NCBI RefSeq assembly: GCF_030272615.1
Contig: NC_081408.1
Span: forward strand, 305,569,950 to 305,633,949
Origin: Cryptomeria japonica
Lineage: Eukaryota; Streptophyta; Pinopsida; Cupressales; Cupressaceae
Direction of reading: 5' to 3'
DNA length: 64,000 nucleotides
The position numbers and the translations under genes were made by a program. Shown one piece after another: positions 1-11,100 of the stretch. Positions within the stretch are counted from its first letter, which is position 1. Each line of letters opens with the position of its first letter. Below the pieces are notes generated by a model. The model saw only the letters and a list, made by a program, of their open reading frames with translations, was not told the DNA's origin and did no database searches.

Positions 1-461
1 AATGAGATGATTAATTTACCTAATAAAAGTTCCCTCTTGGGTTAATAGGGTTCACAAGGTTTAGTCCGCTTAGAGGGATTAATCTTTACGCCCCTACACT
101 ATCCTCTTATATTAATTATTTAATTACTTTATTTAATAATTCCATCTATTTATGAAAAATCCAATTAGATCTCCAAAATTAATTTACCAAATTCATCCAA
201 ATCTTTCATAAGATTGAACTCCAGAACATTTAAAATTTATACATCTTTTTAAAATATGCCCATTTGATTATCAAAAGCATATAAAAGTTTATAAAAGTAT
301 TTAGACTAAAAATTGCCCTATTCATCCATATTAAAATTTTTATTTTTTTATTTTTTTATTTTTTTTTGCTTTATAAAATATGCATGCAAACCCTAACTTA
401 AGATGTAAATTATAAACTACCCTATATATTCTTCAAAAAAAAACTCTTCTTTTCTCATGTT
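1..461. other. AT-rich non-coding DNA
   Basis: No open frame of note and no recognisable motif. The stretch is AT-rich with T and A homopolymer runs, notably around 350-370. Confidence 0.7.
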
Positions 462-486
462 ACCCTAGCCCTACCCGGGCTAGGGT
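462..486. repeat. Perfect 10-bp inverted repeat (hairpin)
   Basis: ACCCTAGCCC at 462-471 is the exact reverse complement of GGGCTAGGGT at 477-486, with a 5-base loop between. It marks the start of a GC-rich island in otherwise AT-rich DNA. No T-run follows that would make it a bacterial-type terminator, and in a plant nuclear context its role is unknown. Confidence 0.8.
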
Positions 487-602
487 TTTACTTTGAGTTT
501 CTCGCATTGCAGGGCCGATCAAAATCGAAACCCATGGAGGAGCGGCCGAACTTTATTTTTTTAAAGGGGAGAGGCAGTGGCGCGGGGGTTTTACCCAGCT
601 GC

Positions 603-771
603 CACTGTGTGTGCACACAGTGGTGGCGCGGGCGCCGCCCACTGTGTGCACACACAATGGCGGTCTGCGGGCCGCTCACTGTGTGCCCACACAGTGGCGG
701 TCCACGGGCCGCTCACTGTGTGTTCACACAGTGTCGACGTTGGCGCCGCCCACTGTGTGCACACACAGTGG
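603..771. repeat. Minisatellite, five palindromic 37-bp units
   Basis: Units begin at 603, 640, 677, 714 and 751, exactly 37 bp apart. Each unit has a near-perfect palindrome of the form CACTGTGTGNNCACACAGTG followed by a 16-17 bp GC-rich spacer that is itself partly self-complementary (GGCGCGGGCGCCGCC type or GCGGTCCACGGGCCGC type). Because 37 is not a multiple of 3, all three frames cycle through the same peptides, which gives overlapping spurious ORFs on both strands. The array is sharply GC-rich against AT-rich flanks. Confidence 0.92.
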
Positions 772-845
772 GTTTCGGCCCTCCGCCCGAAACCCCTTTT
801 TTTTTTAATTTATTTATTTTTTATTATATTTTTTTTTATAAGTTT

Positions 846-868
846 TATATATATATATATATATATAT
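846..868. repeat. TA dinucleotide microsatellite
   Basis: An uninterrupted AT/TA run just after the T-rich stretch that follows the 37-bp minisatellite. Confidence 0.9.
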
Positions 869-3836
869 CTCTCTTTGCATTATATATACAAATATGTTTT
901 TTTTTTTAATATGAAAGTACATAAATATATGTATATATATACTTTCTGTTTATATACATATATTCAAGATATAAACTTAACTGAGCATATTTTGAATGCA
1001 CTTAAATTATTTCTTTCTTTGCTAACCTTGTTGCTTTATTCAAAAATAGGCTAAATAATTTAGATTTATCTAAATATAGTTTTACTTTCTGCCAAAAATA
1101 AGGTAACTATCAGAATTAAATTCACTAAGAATAGTATAGATTTTATTTTCTACAAAAAGATAAATAATAGAGTACGAAAATTTTAACTGCAACTACACAC
1201 ATATGTGATTATTAAACTAGATAGACTATTAAATTTCTAGACTTAAATTCCTGCAAATACATATGCGATTTTAATTTCTGCAACTTAATTTATCTAGAAT
1301 CTTTTAAACTTAACCATGCAATAGGAATTAAATTGGAACTTTCATATTCGAAAACAGCATGCATGCAATCATTAATTCATTTCTTTATTTTCTTAATCTA
1401 TTTCATATGCATAAAGGGATAAAATAAATTTCATTTCTCTTTCCTAAATATTGTATAACCTGCAATTATTAAAGTACAGAAAAACTTTAGGAGCTAAATC
1501 CAGACTCATTTCTTTTGTATAGCATAAAACAATATTTCATCTCTTTAAGGTACATTAAAATATGGAGTAAACCTTCAATACTAATGGATCTCTCATTTCT
1601 ATTAAATGAGGCTCTCACAAACATTTGATACCTCTCTTTTCAAAAAAATAGATACGACATAATTTTTCTATTACAATGTTTCAACTTAAAAACATAAACA
1701 TTCCAATTCCCAAATCTTTTCTGAAACCCACAATCTCTACTTGTCCTTTTTCCTTTCTTCCAACAACCTGCAAATAAAACATAGACTATGACCATGGAGT
1801 GCTCACCTCCCAGCCTAGGCTAACTAGTAGCCACCCCCGAACTCGGAGAACCAAGCCCTAGACAGGCAACAAACATGCAAACACAAAAGACAGAAAAATA
1901 TACAACTCAAACACAACCCCAACCCAGGCTACACTGCACCACACATTGGTGATGTCTTTTCAAGGGTGGTAGTGGACCAAGTACCCTGAGGAGACTGCAA
2001 GTATGGCCAAACAGATAGCCACCTCATGGCAAACAAAATACATCAAGTATAACATAATCAGCCCTTTATTCCTTATGCCCCCCAAGGCATTCATGCCTTA
2101 TTTCCCTCCTTATGAACCCCAATGCATAAACAAGCCATGCAGCAAGGGTCACACAAATTCCCTTGTGATCGCTCTCATAACGAGAGTCTCAGTCAAGGGC
2201 TGTCACTTCTACCACCCTCAAGATCCTCCTCTCTCCCAAGAGTAGGAGATTTTGATTACTCCCAAACACAAAACAAAGTATAAAACAAAATACCAAATAA
2301 ATTTCCAAAAGATCATGCACGGAAACAAATCTCTTTTTCACAAGCATTACTTACAAACACATACAATAAGAAATCCATTATATGATGAATACGACCAACC
2401 TTAATCTGCCCAAAAGGTAGTCTAATTTTGTTGAGGATGAGCAGCCCAATTCCATAGTTCTTCTCTTTCTACCCTTAGCTAAAATTCTCAAAACCAATAT
2501 TCTATCTTTTCTTTACAAAATTCTCTTGTCTCCAAAAATGGAGAGTGGGTGATTACCCTCAAATTCTCCAATTCTTGCTTGAGAAGCCCATTCTCTCAGT
2601 TCTCACAAGTTTCTAAAACTCAAAAAGGAAAGTAAGACAGAATGGGAAAAAATCTCTCACTCGAAAAGGAAAGTTTACAACTAAGATCAAACTTCTAATT
2701 TCAATTTTCGCACAACTCAGAAAAGCTGATTTTTAAAGTGTCAAAAAGGTCACTTAAAAGTAGAAACTTGCCTAAAATTACCCCTAACCCCTAGGTATAC
2801 CTTATGGGCTTTAGGAAACCCTATTAAACTACCCCTAGGTGTTCATTTAACCCATTTTAAACCCCTCTGAAGTTTATTTTCGGGTCAAACATATTTTGAC
2901 CTCTCCAAAGATTCTTTTTCCCAAAGTATTTATGACATCATGCTACATTATTAGAAAAAGCTATAGTCGAACACTTTCCCACCAAGAGACAAAAATAAAA
3001 CATTTAAACTTAAATCCACACATGTGTCAAGTGACACAAATAAAACACTTTTTACAAATTAAAACATGAAATCGTCTCTTGTGGTTTTTACACATTAAAT
3101 TTAAATAACACTTAATACTCATGCAGCATATACTGTTACGAATAAAATACAACACAAACGGGGTGTTGTCTCTCCAAATAGACAACCTTTGGCTTACGAA
3201 CATACATAAGTCTAGGTTTGGTTCTCCGTAATTTTCCCATGGTCACATGGATAATTCCTGCGCAACTCAATTTACACATTAGTACTTCCAAATAATCTCA
3301 TATAATATAAAACACATGAATAATAATGCACTACAAACACTCTGCATACAATATATATTTATCAATCAATACATCTTTCATCCAAATAACTCCACATAAC
3401 AATTATCATCATTCACATAATTTTGATCCATACATTAAAACATGCATTCCTATTTCTATCCTCATAGTAAAGTCATGCAAATCCAATAATGACATACCTC
3501 CTCTCAAATTTATCCTATCTTAAGATCATATAAAGTTCTTTATCATAAAGCATATAAATGAAACATCAACATTCATCATTGTTATCAAATCACGAAATCA
3601 TATACATTCTACATCCAGACATAGCTGACATACGTTAAATCAAGATTATCCAGTCATTGGATCTTTTAGGATTTCAAATTCATAACATATCCAAAAAGTA
3701 CACCACAAGGTGCAATAACTCTATAACTTGGTTCAATTACCTTTCTCACCAATCTATCTGTCTAACACAGTCCATTCTATTGAATTATAAAGCATTTATT
3801 AATAGGTCACACATGGTCAACTAAGTAAATCAAAGC
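869..3836. other. Non-coding DNA, no gene seen
   Basis: The longest open frame here is 80 codons and has no protein-like features. The stretch is AT-rich, with more GC-balanced blocks around 1780-2250 and 2400-2900. Its texture resembles the non-coding family copies at 28876-64000, but I could not align it to them. It may be old LTR or other repeat DNA. Confidence 0.6.
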
Positions 3837-4340
3837 TTGGTTTGGGGAAGGCCTCACACACTTCTACCAGAACTGTGTAATTTATTGAAAGAATACAAAA
3901 CTCTGTACAAAGACACCTGTAAGACAAACTTTTTGACCATAGATGTAGACAAAAAGATGAGCAAGGTACAGGAAGAGATCAATAAACTTGCAGATAATTT
4001 TGTTAACTCACCTGATACATTATCAGTTTTTGAGGAAAAGATAACAAATTTTGAGGAAGAAGTACTCAAATTGGAAAGAGAAAAAGAGAAAATAATAAAC
4101 AAGGCCAAATTCTTGAGATCTAAACTAAGTCCAAGATTGGACTATTTAGCATCTCTGCGGAAGTAAATCTCAGAGGCACTAACACAGGGAAGCAAAACAC
4201 CGGCAGAACACTTGCAGTGTCTCACGGGTACAGTAAACAGAACTGAGACAACAATAAAAGACAGTACGAAGTTTATGGATGGCATAAACTTAATTTTGGG
4301 AGATCTTCTTCAGATAATAACTACCCAACTACAAGGTTGA
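3837..4340 (+). pseudogene. Coiled-coil ORF remnant at the 3' end of a truncated Copia element
   Basis: An open frame of 109 codons (3837-4166) is rich in Lys, Glu and Leu with heptad-like spacing, for example VFEEKITNFEEEVLKLEREK, so a coiled coil is likely. A TAA stops it at 4164, but the same frame stays open and protein-like for about 57 more codons to a TGA at 4338-4340. AAG TAA ATC could be a decayed CAA codon. It lies just upstream of three purine tracts and an LTR, the position of the env-like third ORF of Sirevirus-type Copia elements, whose C-terminal part is predicted to be coiled coil. I infer such an ORF, but there is no diagnostic motif. No reverse transcriptase or integrase lies upstream, so the element is 5'-truncated. 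Confidence 0.5.
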
Positions 4341-4390
4341 GGTTATGGATTGATACAACTACAAAATCTACTAACCTTTGTCATTGATGC

Positions 4391-4547
4391 CAAAGGGGGA
4401 GTAGTAGGATGAAAAAATTCAAAAACATAGAGATCATATGCTCAGGGGGAGTTCTCACATTTTTGGTAACATTTTTGGTCTACACATTTTTGGATATCTT
4501 TTTTGAAATTTCTCATGAGTGTTGCCATCAATGCCAAAGGGGGAGAT
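4391..4547 (+). promoter_or_regulatory. Three polypurine-tract-like sites before the LTR
   Basis: CAAAGGGGGAG recurs at 4391-4401, CAGGGGGAG at 4443-4451 and CAAAGGGGGAGAT at 4535-4547. The last directly abuts the LTR start TGTTGGCAT and is the likely plus-strand primer. Repeated purine tracts of this type are a known mark of Sirevirus-like Copia elements. Confidence 0.8.
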
Positions 4548-4606
4548 TGTTGGCATATGGACACTCCAATGAGACATTGTGTGTGATTGAAGGTTTTGTC
4601 ATTGAT

Positions 4607-4722
4607 GGCAACCTTGCAATCCTATGGCACCGACAAGACATTATACCGGCAAAAGCATTACATAGGCAACCTTGCAATCCTCTGGCACCGGCAAGACATT
4701 ATACCGGCAAAACATTATTCAA
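4607..4722 (+). repeat. 58-bp tandem duplication inside the LTR
   Basis: The block beginning GGCAACCTTGCAATCC at 4607 recurs at 4665 with few changes and contains the words CACCGGCA and ATACCGGCAAAA. Shorter ACCGGCA repeats continue to about 4820. Confidence 0.85.
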
Positions 4723-4896
4723 GCAAGACAGTGCACCGGCATCAGCAAGATCACTCTACACCGGCACCGGCACAAAAGATGTACACCGACACAGAAGAAA
4801 ATATGTATACCGGCACAAAGGCCGACAGGATTTTTGATATGTAATATTTTGTTTATTTATTGTAAGCCGACTTGACAAATTGTAAAATGACTCTTG

Positions 4897-4906
4897 TATA
4901 TAAAAG
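4897..4906 (+). promoter_or_regulatory. TATA-like box in the LTR
   Basis: TATATAAAAG lies about 350 bp into the 881-bp LTR, a plausible U3 promoter position. There is no other evidence of transcription. Confidence 0.5.
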
Positions 4907-5428
4907 AGATCATTGTAGACATTTGTATGATATGGAGAGGAAGCAAAAAGAAAATTATAAGGCAGACCTAATGTGCGAATTGTAGGTCAAGGGTATATTT
5001 AAAGAACAGTGCAAGAACCGATACTGAATCTGGCATTAAAGATGCTATTGTAAAGCAGTACAGATCATTGGATTTGCATAATCCTCATTGGAAGTCAGTG
5101 TGACTTCTTATTGAGTAGTGTGCTCTAGGCAGTTGGCCTTCCTGCATGTGCAGGCCCCTATTGTAAGTAATATTCTCTTATTGGCCAGTAAGTGAATATT
5201 GTGGGTCACAAATCCCACCGAGGTTTTTCCCACACCGGGTTTCCTCGTTAAACATCTTGTGTTATGGTGTTCTTTTCATGTGGATGTTTTTGATTCTATT
5301 AATTACATTAATTCTTGTATACCGGTATACTGTTACTTTATGTTCTGCATGTTCTGTTTTAAGAAAATCTCATTACCGGTCAGATACTGATTCACCCCCC
5401 CCTCTCAGTATCTGTGGGAACCCTAACA

Positions 5429-5850
5429 TAAACATGGAGTATCCTTTGATTATTATGTGTGGTTAGCCATAGAGTATCAACAAGGGGGTCGGGATGTGCT
5501 TTATGATAGTGACAGAGAAGTGCTGTTTTAGAGTTGCATTTGCATTGGTGCTTTACAAAGTGATAAACAGAGGTTGGTACAATGTGTTGTAGTACAATGA
5601 AGAGTATATTTGTGATAAACGAGGAGTAACCTTGTGATAAACATGGAGTATCCTTTGATTATTATGTGTGGTTAGCCATAGAGTATCATCTATGTTGGAG
5701 TATCCACCATGAATACCGATACACTTTGAGGAGTATTTGTGGCAGTTTTACCGATTACTGTGTGTAGTTAGCCATAGAGTATCATCCATGTTGGAGTATC
5801 CACTATGAATACCAATACACTTTGAGGAGTATTTGTGGCAGTTTTACCTA
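5429..5850. repeat. Nested direct repeats
   Basis: About 50 bp starting AAACATGGAGTATCC occurs at 5430 and again at 5640. A second block starting GTTAGCCATAGAGTATCATC at 5671 recurs at 5767 (96-bp period) with few substitutions. No coding potential is seen. Confidence 0.85.
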
Positions 5851-6180
5851 TTTTATTTTTTATAGAGGAACACCTAGTTGGTATTGCCTCATTGTAAGTG
5901 TGTCAAATGAATACTTAGAAGGAAATGAAGTCTAATGTGTCAAATGGAATTGGAATTAGAAAATGTTGTTTTGATCCAAGTCATTCCAAGAATTAGGAAT
6001 TGGAATTGAAATTAGAAAATGTTCTTATTCTAATAGATTATTGATCTTTACTATAATAAATGGATTGTAATAACCATGTCATAAGTTGATTACTGATACA
6101 TGTGATTATGGTGTTTTGTAATATGCCTGTACAAGAAATAACTGTAACATATTATTAGAGAGACATGACTAACCTTATTC
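5851..6180. other. Non-coding DNA
   Basis: AT-rich. A short phrase containing GGAATTGGAATTAGAAAATGTT occurs in similar form twice between 5949 and 6025. Nothing else is seen. Confidence 0.6.
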
Positions 6181-6976
6181 AAGTATAATGAGCTCCACAA
6201 ATACTATCAGTTACTTTTTTAATTGAACATCACAATCAAACCTTTTGCAACCGATCTACATCCTCTTCTAGAATGATATCTGCTACATTTAACTTACAAT
6301 TGATTCTCGTTAACAATAATCAAGTATGAACTGCACATTAAATCCAAGTTATAGCCTGTGATGTCAAAGAGAAAACGTCTGATTCAATTGTAAGTTCTAT
6401 CCAAGATCCCAAGATAAGCCATAGTTTGCAGTTGCACCATTGTCACTGAATTTCTAATGAGCATCTTCAAGTGCAGTTCATACTTGATTGTTGATAGGTG
6501 GATATTGCTAAATTATATAGCTTTATTTTCAACGGCAAATACTCAAAAACTTGCCTCTGCTGAATGAAAATCATCTTCAACAACAGGCTCTTGTTCGAGT
6601 GTGGATTCATCGAGACATCATTCTTATACGTCATCTCAATAAATAACTGCAAACAAATAAATATGTGACTTTTTTAATAATTCAGTCAAACAGGTTGGCA
6701 AAATCATGAGAGCTTCATCCTACAAGATCAATAACCCGAAAAACCATATGCTTGTTTTGTTTGGAAGGAACATTGAACCCCTGATCGGTAAAATTCACGT
6801 TTAAATTCTGCACCATCAAGGCTTCCATTGTGGTTGTGAAATACGATTTTAGGTAAGTTAAATGAGATTCTGGAGCAGATCATTCTAGAAGAGGATGAAG
6901 GTCTGTTGCAGGAGGGTTAGATTGTGATGGTCAATTAAAAAAATTAAACGATAGTATTTGTGTAGCTCAAAGTATT
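6181..6976. mobile_element. Foldback element with arms of about 120 bp
   Basis: The left arm (6181-6298) matches the reverse complement of the right arm (6851-6976) over nearly its whole length. Shared words include CACAAATACTATC, CATCACAATC and CATCCTCTTCTAGAATGAT. The loop of about 550 bp codes for nothing recognisable. This looks like a MITE or foldback element; I could not define a target duplication, so the ends are approximate. Confidence 0.75.
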
Positions 6977-7230
6977 TAAGTTGTTTATTAATTGCTTCAC
7001 CAAAACGAAGAGGAAAATATATTTCTTCGTGAGTGATTAGCTTCAATAATAAAGCTAGTTTGAACAGTGAGTATGCTTATTCAATAATAGAGTTTTTAGA
7101 ATTATGAGTGATGAAAAAATTAATCGATAGTGTTTGTGGAAGTCAAAGCATTTAAGTTGTATTATTGAAAAGGGAAATAATTGGTTCATCAAAATGAAGT
7201 AGAAAATATGGTTTCTTCATGTGTGATTTA
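6942..7230. repeat. Direct repeat, period about 176 bp
   Basis: Sequence from about 6942 (ATAGTATTTGTG, TATTTAAGTTG, CACCAAAACGAAG) recurs in diverged form from about 7118. It extends the outer edge of the right arm of the foldback. Confidence 0.65.
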
Positions 7231-8389
7231 GCTGCAATAGCTAATTTTTCTGAAGAAACCCTAATCCTTTTTGTCTCAATGGTTGCTTCATTAAGCCTGA
7301 CCTCAATCAAGAGGTCCTTCAGGCTGAGGATTCTTCGCAATCCAGAGTCCTTGACTGACTATAGGAGCCCAAATGGATACAGTTGGGTTGGGTCGGTGGG
7401 TACAGCCAACTGGATATGACATGGTTGCCGTACCACTTTCAACATCTGCACACCTTACTTTTACTTGTAGCTGTGCTCTGATTCTGGCCTAAACAAGGGT
7501 ATATATGATTTGTAACCCTTAATATAGGAGATTTTTCTTCACACCTAATATCTTGTGATTTGTGTATTCAAAGACTACTAATTTTATTTTGCTCTTGCTA
7601 TGGGATCGTATAGTCTCTTTCAGGTTACAACATTCTTAACTTCCTTTTCAGTATAGCTCTCTCTGCAAGATGATAGGTGTGGGTTCTGGTCTCTTGTCTA
7701 ATTGTATTCCCTCTATGCAAGATCATCTGAGGATTCTTTGTTTTTTCAATAACCTCAATGGTGTTTGCAATCTATTCCTGATCAGAATTTCTTTGAAAAT
7801 CTAGAATTTTAAATTTTGATGCTTATAATTTTGACAGTTCAGTGTAACGTCAGAATTTCTTTGAAAATCTACAATTTTAAATTTTGATGCTTATAATTTT
7901 AACAGTTCAGTGTAATGCAACCATGCACACCTGAAAAATGTTCTAATTGCTTCCAGCATTATCAGAAGCAACTACAACATGTTCAAATAACAAGATAAGA
8001 AATAGATTCTAACATCGACACCTAATGGTTTTGTTTTTTTTGTCGATAAAAGGCAGAAAAAGAATTTACACCAAGAAACCACAGATTTCTAAAATGGCCT
8101 AGTAGGGCCTAAAAACTGTGAAAATAAAGCTATGTCCATGAGTATGCACAGAAAGAGAAAACCACATCCAAAACTCTGAAATTCTCTGAACTCGGAGTGG
8201 GATTTGAGTGCTGATTACAATTCATTTATCCTTTTCATAAAATCTATTAAAGTTTTTCCAAAATTTATAAGTCTAATGCTACATTAAAGTTTTTTTTCAA
8301 GTTTAAAATTAACAGAGAAATCAAAAAGAGCCCACTATGTGCTCTGTAGCGGCCTCAAAAAAGAACAGACCAACTGAAAACCTATCTGT
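7231..8389. other. Non-coding DNA with a 68-bp tandem duplication
   Basis: No gene is seen. The only clear structure is the duplication at 7783-7917. A 66-codon frame at 7219-7419 has no protein-like character. Confidence 0.6.
7783..7917. repeat. 68-bp tandem duplication
   Basis: The block starting CAGAATTTCTTTGAAAATCT at 7783 recurs at 7851 with very few differences, so it is recent relative to the surrounding decay. Confidence 0.9.
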
Positions 8390-9148
8390 TTAATCCTCTC
8401 CTTGAGGCATGGGCGGAGGCATTGGGGCACGACCTCTTCCAAGACCCCTTCGTGGAGGACGACCCCTTCCTCAACGGGTACTTCGGCCACCACCTCACCT
8501 ACTCTGCTCTGCTTGGGGACCCTCTACTTCTGTTTTGGGAGGCAGAACAACACCATTGAGTCTAGCAAAGTCTAGGAATTCTTTTTCCCTGCCCGTGTCC
8601 TCCGGATTGTCCCCCAGAAACCTCCATTTTAGAAACTTGAGGGTCATGGCAGCAAAGGATATGTGCTTTTGTAAGTCATTTCCCGTCAGGTATAAAAGAA
8701 AAAGATAGAATTTAATCAGCTCTCCCGGGACATTGAAGAGGATTCTCTCACTCGGACGCGGAGCTCCAGAATCATGTCGCACTTTGTTTAGGACTTCTTG
8801 CAATTCAAGCAAGATGTCTCCTGGGAAGAGTCGTGTGGTGAGGTTCCAGACTTCTTGTTTATCAAGCTTGAGGTCCATCAGGGAGGTGACAAACTGGGAT
8901 GAAATGTTCGTATTGTCTTTGGGGTATTCATCTCTGTTGATATGCCCACTACCAAGAATGAGCTTAACGGCCAGGATGACTGTTGGCTCAGGAACTAAGA
9001 GGATCCTCTTCAATCTCAGGTTTGTGATTTGTCTAAAAGAGAGTTGGCGGGTTGAGGCAGAGAGAGAGATGGGGGTATCTGCCCCAAAGCATGAGATTGG
9101 TCTAGGGAAGACACTCATTATAAACCCAAACGGCTCCTCCCCAGACAT
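8390..9148 (-). pseudogene. Unrecognised protein with Arg/Gly-rich tail, broken by TGA codons
   Basis: Reading the minus strand from 9148, a 217-codon frame runs to a TGA at 8495-8497. The same frame stays open, apart from one further TGA, to a TAA at 8390-8392. This last part reads as a basic Arg/Gly/Pro-rich tail (GRGRPPRRGLGRGR, then PMPPPMPQ). Both TGAs sit where CGA (Arg) would fit the tail. The body looks helical and globular (for example LIKFYLFLLYLTGNDLQKHI), without a signal peptide or catalytic motif I know. Base composition is clearly more GC-rich than its flanks. A glycine-arginine tail suggests RNA binding. It could be a captured host-gene fragment or an endogenised RNA-virus nucleoprotein-like gene, and I cannot decide between them. 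Confidence 0.55.
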
Positions 9149-9462
9149 TGCTTAGAAACCTGTAGTAGCTTTAGCTTCTGTGAAGACGGTTGCAGAGAGA
9201 ATCTGGTTGATAATCTTGCAGAGGAAGCCAAATAAAAGCTAATAAACGCTGTCTTCAACATGCATTTAATGCAAAATGCCTTATAATGAATTTGCCTGCA
9301 AAAAGGTGGCAAGGGATATCTGTCTAGCATCATGCCAAATTTTGAGGCTAACAAATTGAGCTCTTTCCAACGGACAACGCATGCCTCGTACTTGCAATGA
9401 CGGTGGACCGCAAGCTGTCTTTTCAAGATGAGAGTGGGAAAAATTGCTTTTAGAAAGGCCAA
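9118..9462 (-). pseudogene. Possible N-terminal part of the same broken gene
   Basis: A 114-codon minus-strand frame overlaps the start of the Arg/Gly-tail pseudogene in another frame. It is protein-like in parts (hydrophobic stretch AFISFYLASSARL) and could be the upstream half displaced by a frameshift, which would give a product of about 370 residues. The alternative frame at 9281-9478 is equally open but shorter. No family is recognised. Confidence 0.3.
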
Positions 9463-9639
9463 AATAAAATGATGTCATAGTTGACGTGACAATTTAAGCT
9501 GGTGGAAAAGTTTGAATTTGAAAAGATAGCCGTTTAGACCAAGCTGGTGGAAAAGTTTTATGTTTGACGTATGAAAACAAGAATCCATTACTCAGCAATG
9601 TCGATATACTCCCTGTAGCTTTAACCATGATTAATGTTG

Positions 9640-10860
9640 TCCTTCTCCCACCAATGTAAAGAAAGGCCTTCTGCTGCAGTTTTTGAGAGAGTCTGCTTCT
9701 GTGTTAGCCTCTCTGTAGAAATGTTTAGCCTCATATTGCTCTAAATTGATCAAAATCTTAATTATGCTGTCCAAAATTTCCTATAGTTCTTCTCGATTTA
9801 ATTGCATTGATTGCTATATCCGAGTCTCCCTCTACTATGAGGTTTTTTATCCCATGTTTGTGGCAATCAAGTAAGCCTAGGAGCAAAGCTTTGAATTCTG
9901 CTATATTGTTAGTATCCGGTGGCAGTGGCATGGCCATCTTTCCAATTACTATTCCTATATGATCTCTAACCACATATCCTATACCTGAAGCACTTGGATT
10001 TCCTTTGGAGGCTCCATCAAAGTTTAGCTTGAACCAACCCTGTTTTGGGGGAGACCATATAGCATCCTTTCTTGCACTAGGTTTTTTCCCAAAGGAAGGA
10101 GGAATCTTGATCCCTTGCCAATTGTTTCTTATACTATCATCCCAAGTAGAAAACAATTTGCTAGAATTTGTTGAGAAGGCTAGTTTGCAATTTATTGCCT
10201 CAACAATTGATGTTTCAATTGAGGATAAAACTGATTCAAATCTTCTTGCTTTGTCATCAAAAAGTCTTTGGTTCCTTTCTTTCCAGATTTCCCAAACAAG
10301 GCAAGAAGGAGAGATTTCCAGAATAATGTATCTTAAGGGCCCTTCATAGCCCATTTTAGTGAATCTTTTTGCTGTGAGGATCCTCTTTTTGAAAGCCAAC
10401 CATACAAAGATTCCTGCTTTTGGGATAGTTTTGCTGCTCCAAAAGAGTTTTAGTGGAATATCTTGTTCCTCTTGATTCCCAAAGTTTGCTAGAACCCTAT
10501 AGCCATCTTTAGCATTATATTGTCCTATTTTAGAACAAGCTCGTATCAGAGAATCTTTCCCTCTTTTGGGATTAATATTTCTTGCTCTAATGAGGTCTGA
10601 TAGCTGGTGATTTCAATAGTACGAATAGGCAATCCCTCCAATTGCTTCCAGCTCCATCCTTGCATGCTAGTAGCCCTGTCCAAAACCAAATAATCACTAA
10701 CTCGAGATCCCCAATGCTATTGAAGCCAATGCTTAGCTGTTCGAATATTGAGAGAGTTGTCAATGCTTGGATATTCTCCCCATGAGTCTTCCTAGAAAAG
10801 GTTAGCGGATCCATCGTGGACATCCCAAGACAAAGAGTTTGCAATTAAATTTTTGCATGT
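9640..10860 (-). pseudogene. LINE ORF2 C-terminal remnant with RNase H domain
   Basis: The minus-strand frame at 9758-10399 (213 codons) ends in a plant LINE-type RNase H (RVT_3-like) domain. WFKLNFDGASKGNPSASGIG, then NIAEFKALLLG, then VEGDSDIAINAIK give the catalytic Asp, Glu and Asp. Upstream, on the same strand to about 10860, out-of-frame pieces resemble the region between reverse transcriptase and the zf-RVT segment. The usual Cys/His cluster of zf-RVT is not visible, so part is deleted. Downstream, from 9757 to about 9640, frameshifted remains of the last RNase H helix are discernible (LSKTAAEGL). No reverse transcriptase core is present, so the copy is 5'-truncated as most LINEs are. 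I see no clear poly-A tail or target duplication. Confidence 0.85.
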
Positions 10861-11100
10861 GACAATGAAATTCCAGGTCCTAGATCCCTTTGGATGAGAA
10901 TTAGATCTTAGGAGGTTTTTTGTTATGGTCATATTAGGCATTTTTCATTTTCATTTTAGTAAATTTCTATTTATTCTGCCTGTTGTTTGTATTTAATAAA
11001 TGATTGTGTTGGTTTTACCTTTATTATCCAATAATGTGGTAGAGAACAATTCATTCTTCATGATGGTTCAAGATCAAGCATTGATGGTCCTAATTTTAAT
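10861..11100. other. Non-coding DNA
   Basis: Nothing recognised between the LINE remnant and the tandem duplication. Confidence 0.5.

Larger units (their letters stand above)
4548..5428 (+). mobile_element. 3' LTR of a 5'-truncated Copia element (881 bp)
   Basis: It starts TGTTGGCAT right after a purine tract and ends in CA at 5428, with the conserved C-run and CTCTCAG motif near its end (about 5394-5410) that also marks the other Copia LTRs in the window. A TATA-like box lies inside. Only one LTR and a short internal tail remain; no matching 5' LTR or target duplication is visible, so the 5' part was lost. The word ACCGGCA is repeated several times in its first 280 bp. Confidence 0.85.

Noticed and set aside
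462-486. Telomere-like or bacterial terminator hairpin
   Set aside because: CCCTAGCCC is not the plant telomere repeat and occurs once; no bacterial context and no T-run directly following.
603-771. CRISPR-like array
   Set aside because: The spacers are themselves repeated, there is no cas gene, and the context is plant retrotransposon DNA.
507-914. Plus-strand ORFs of 65-135 codons with a CVHTQW-type repeat
   Set aside because: They are three frames of the same 37-bp palindromic minisatellite; the repeat peptides cycle between frames, so the ORFs are by-products.
8409-8708. 99-codon plus-strand ORF starting MGGGIGARPLPRP
   Set aside because: It is the complement of the Arg/Gly-rich tail on the minus strand, and the minus frame is longer and more protein-like.
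8733-9155. 140-codon plus-strand ORF
   Set aside because: Shadow of the 217-codon minus-strand frame.
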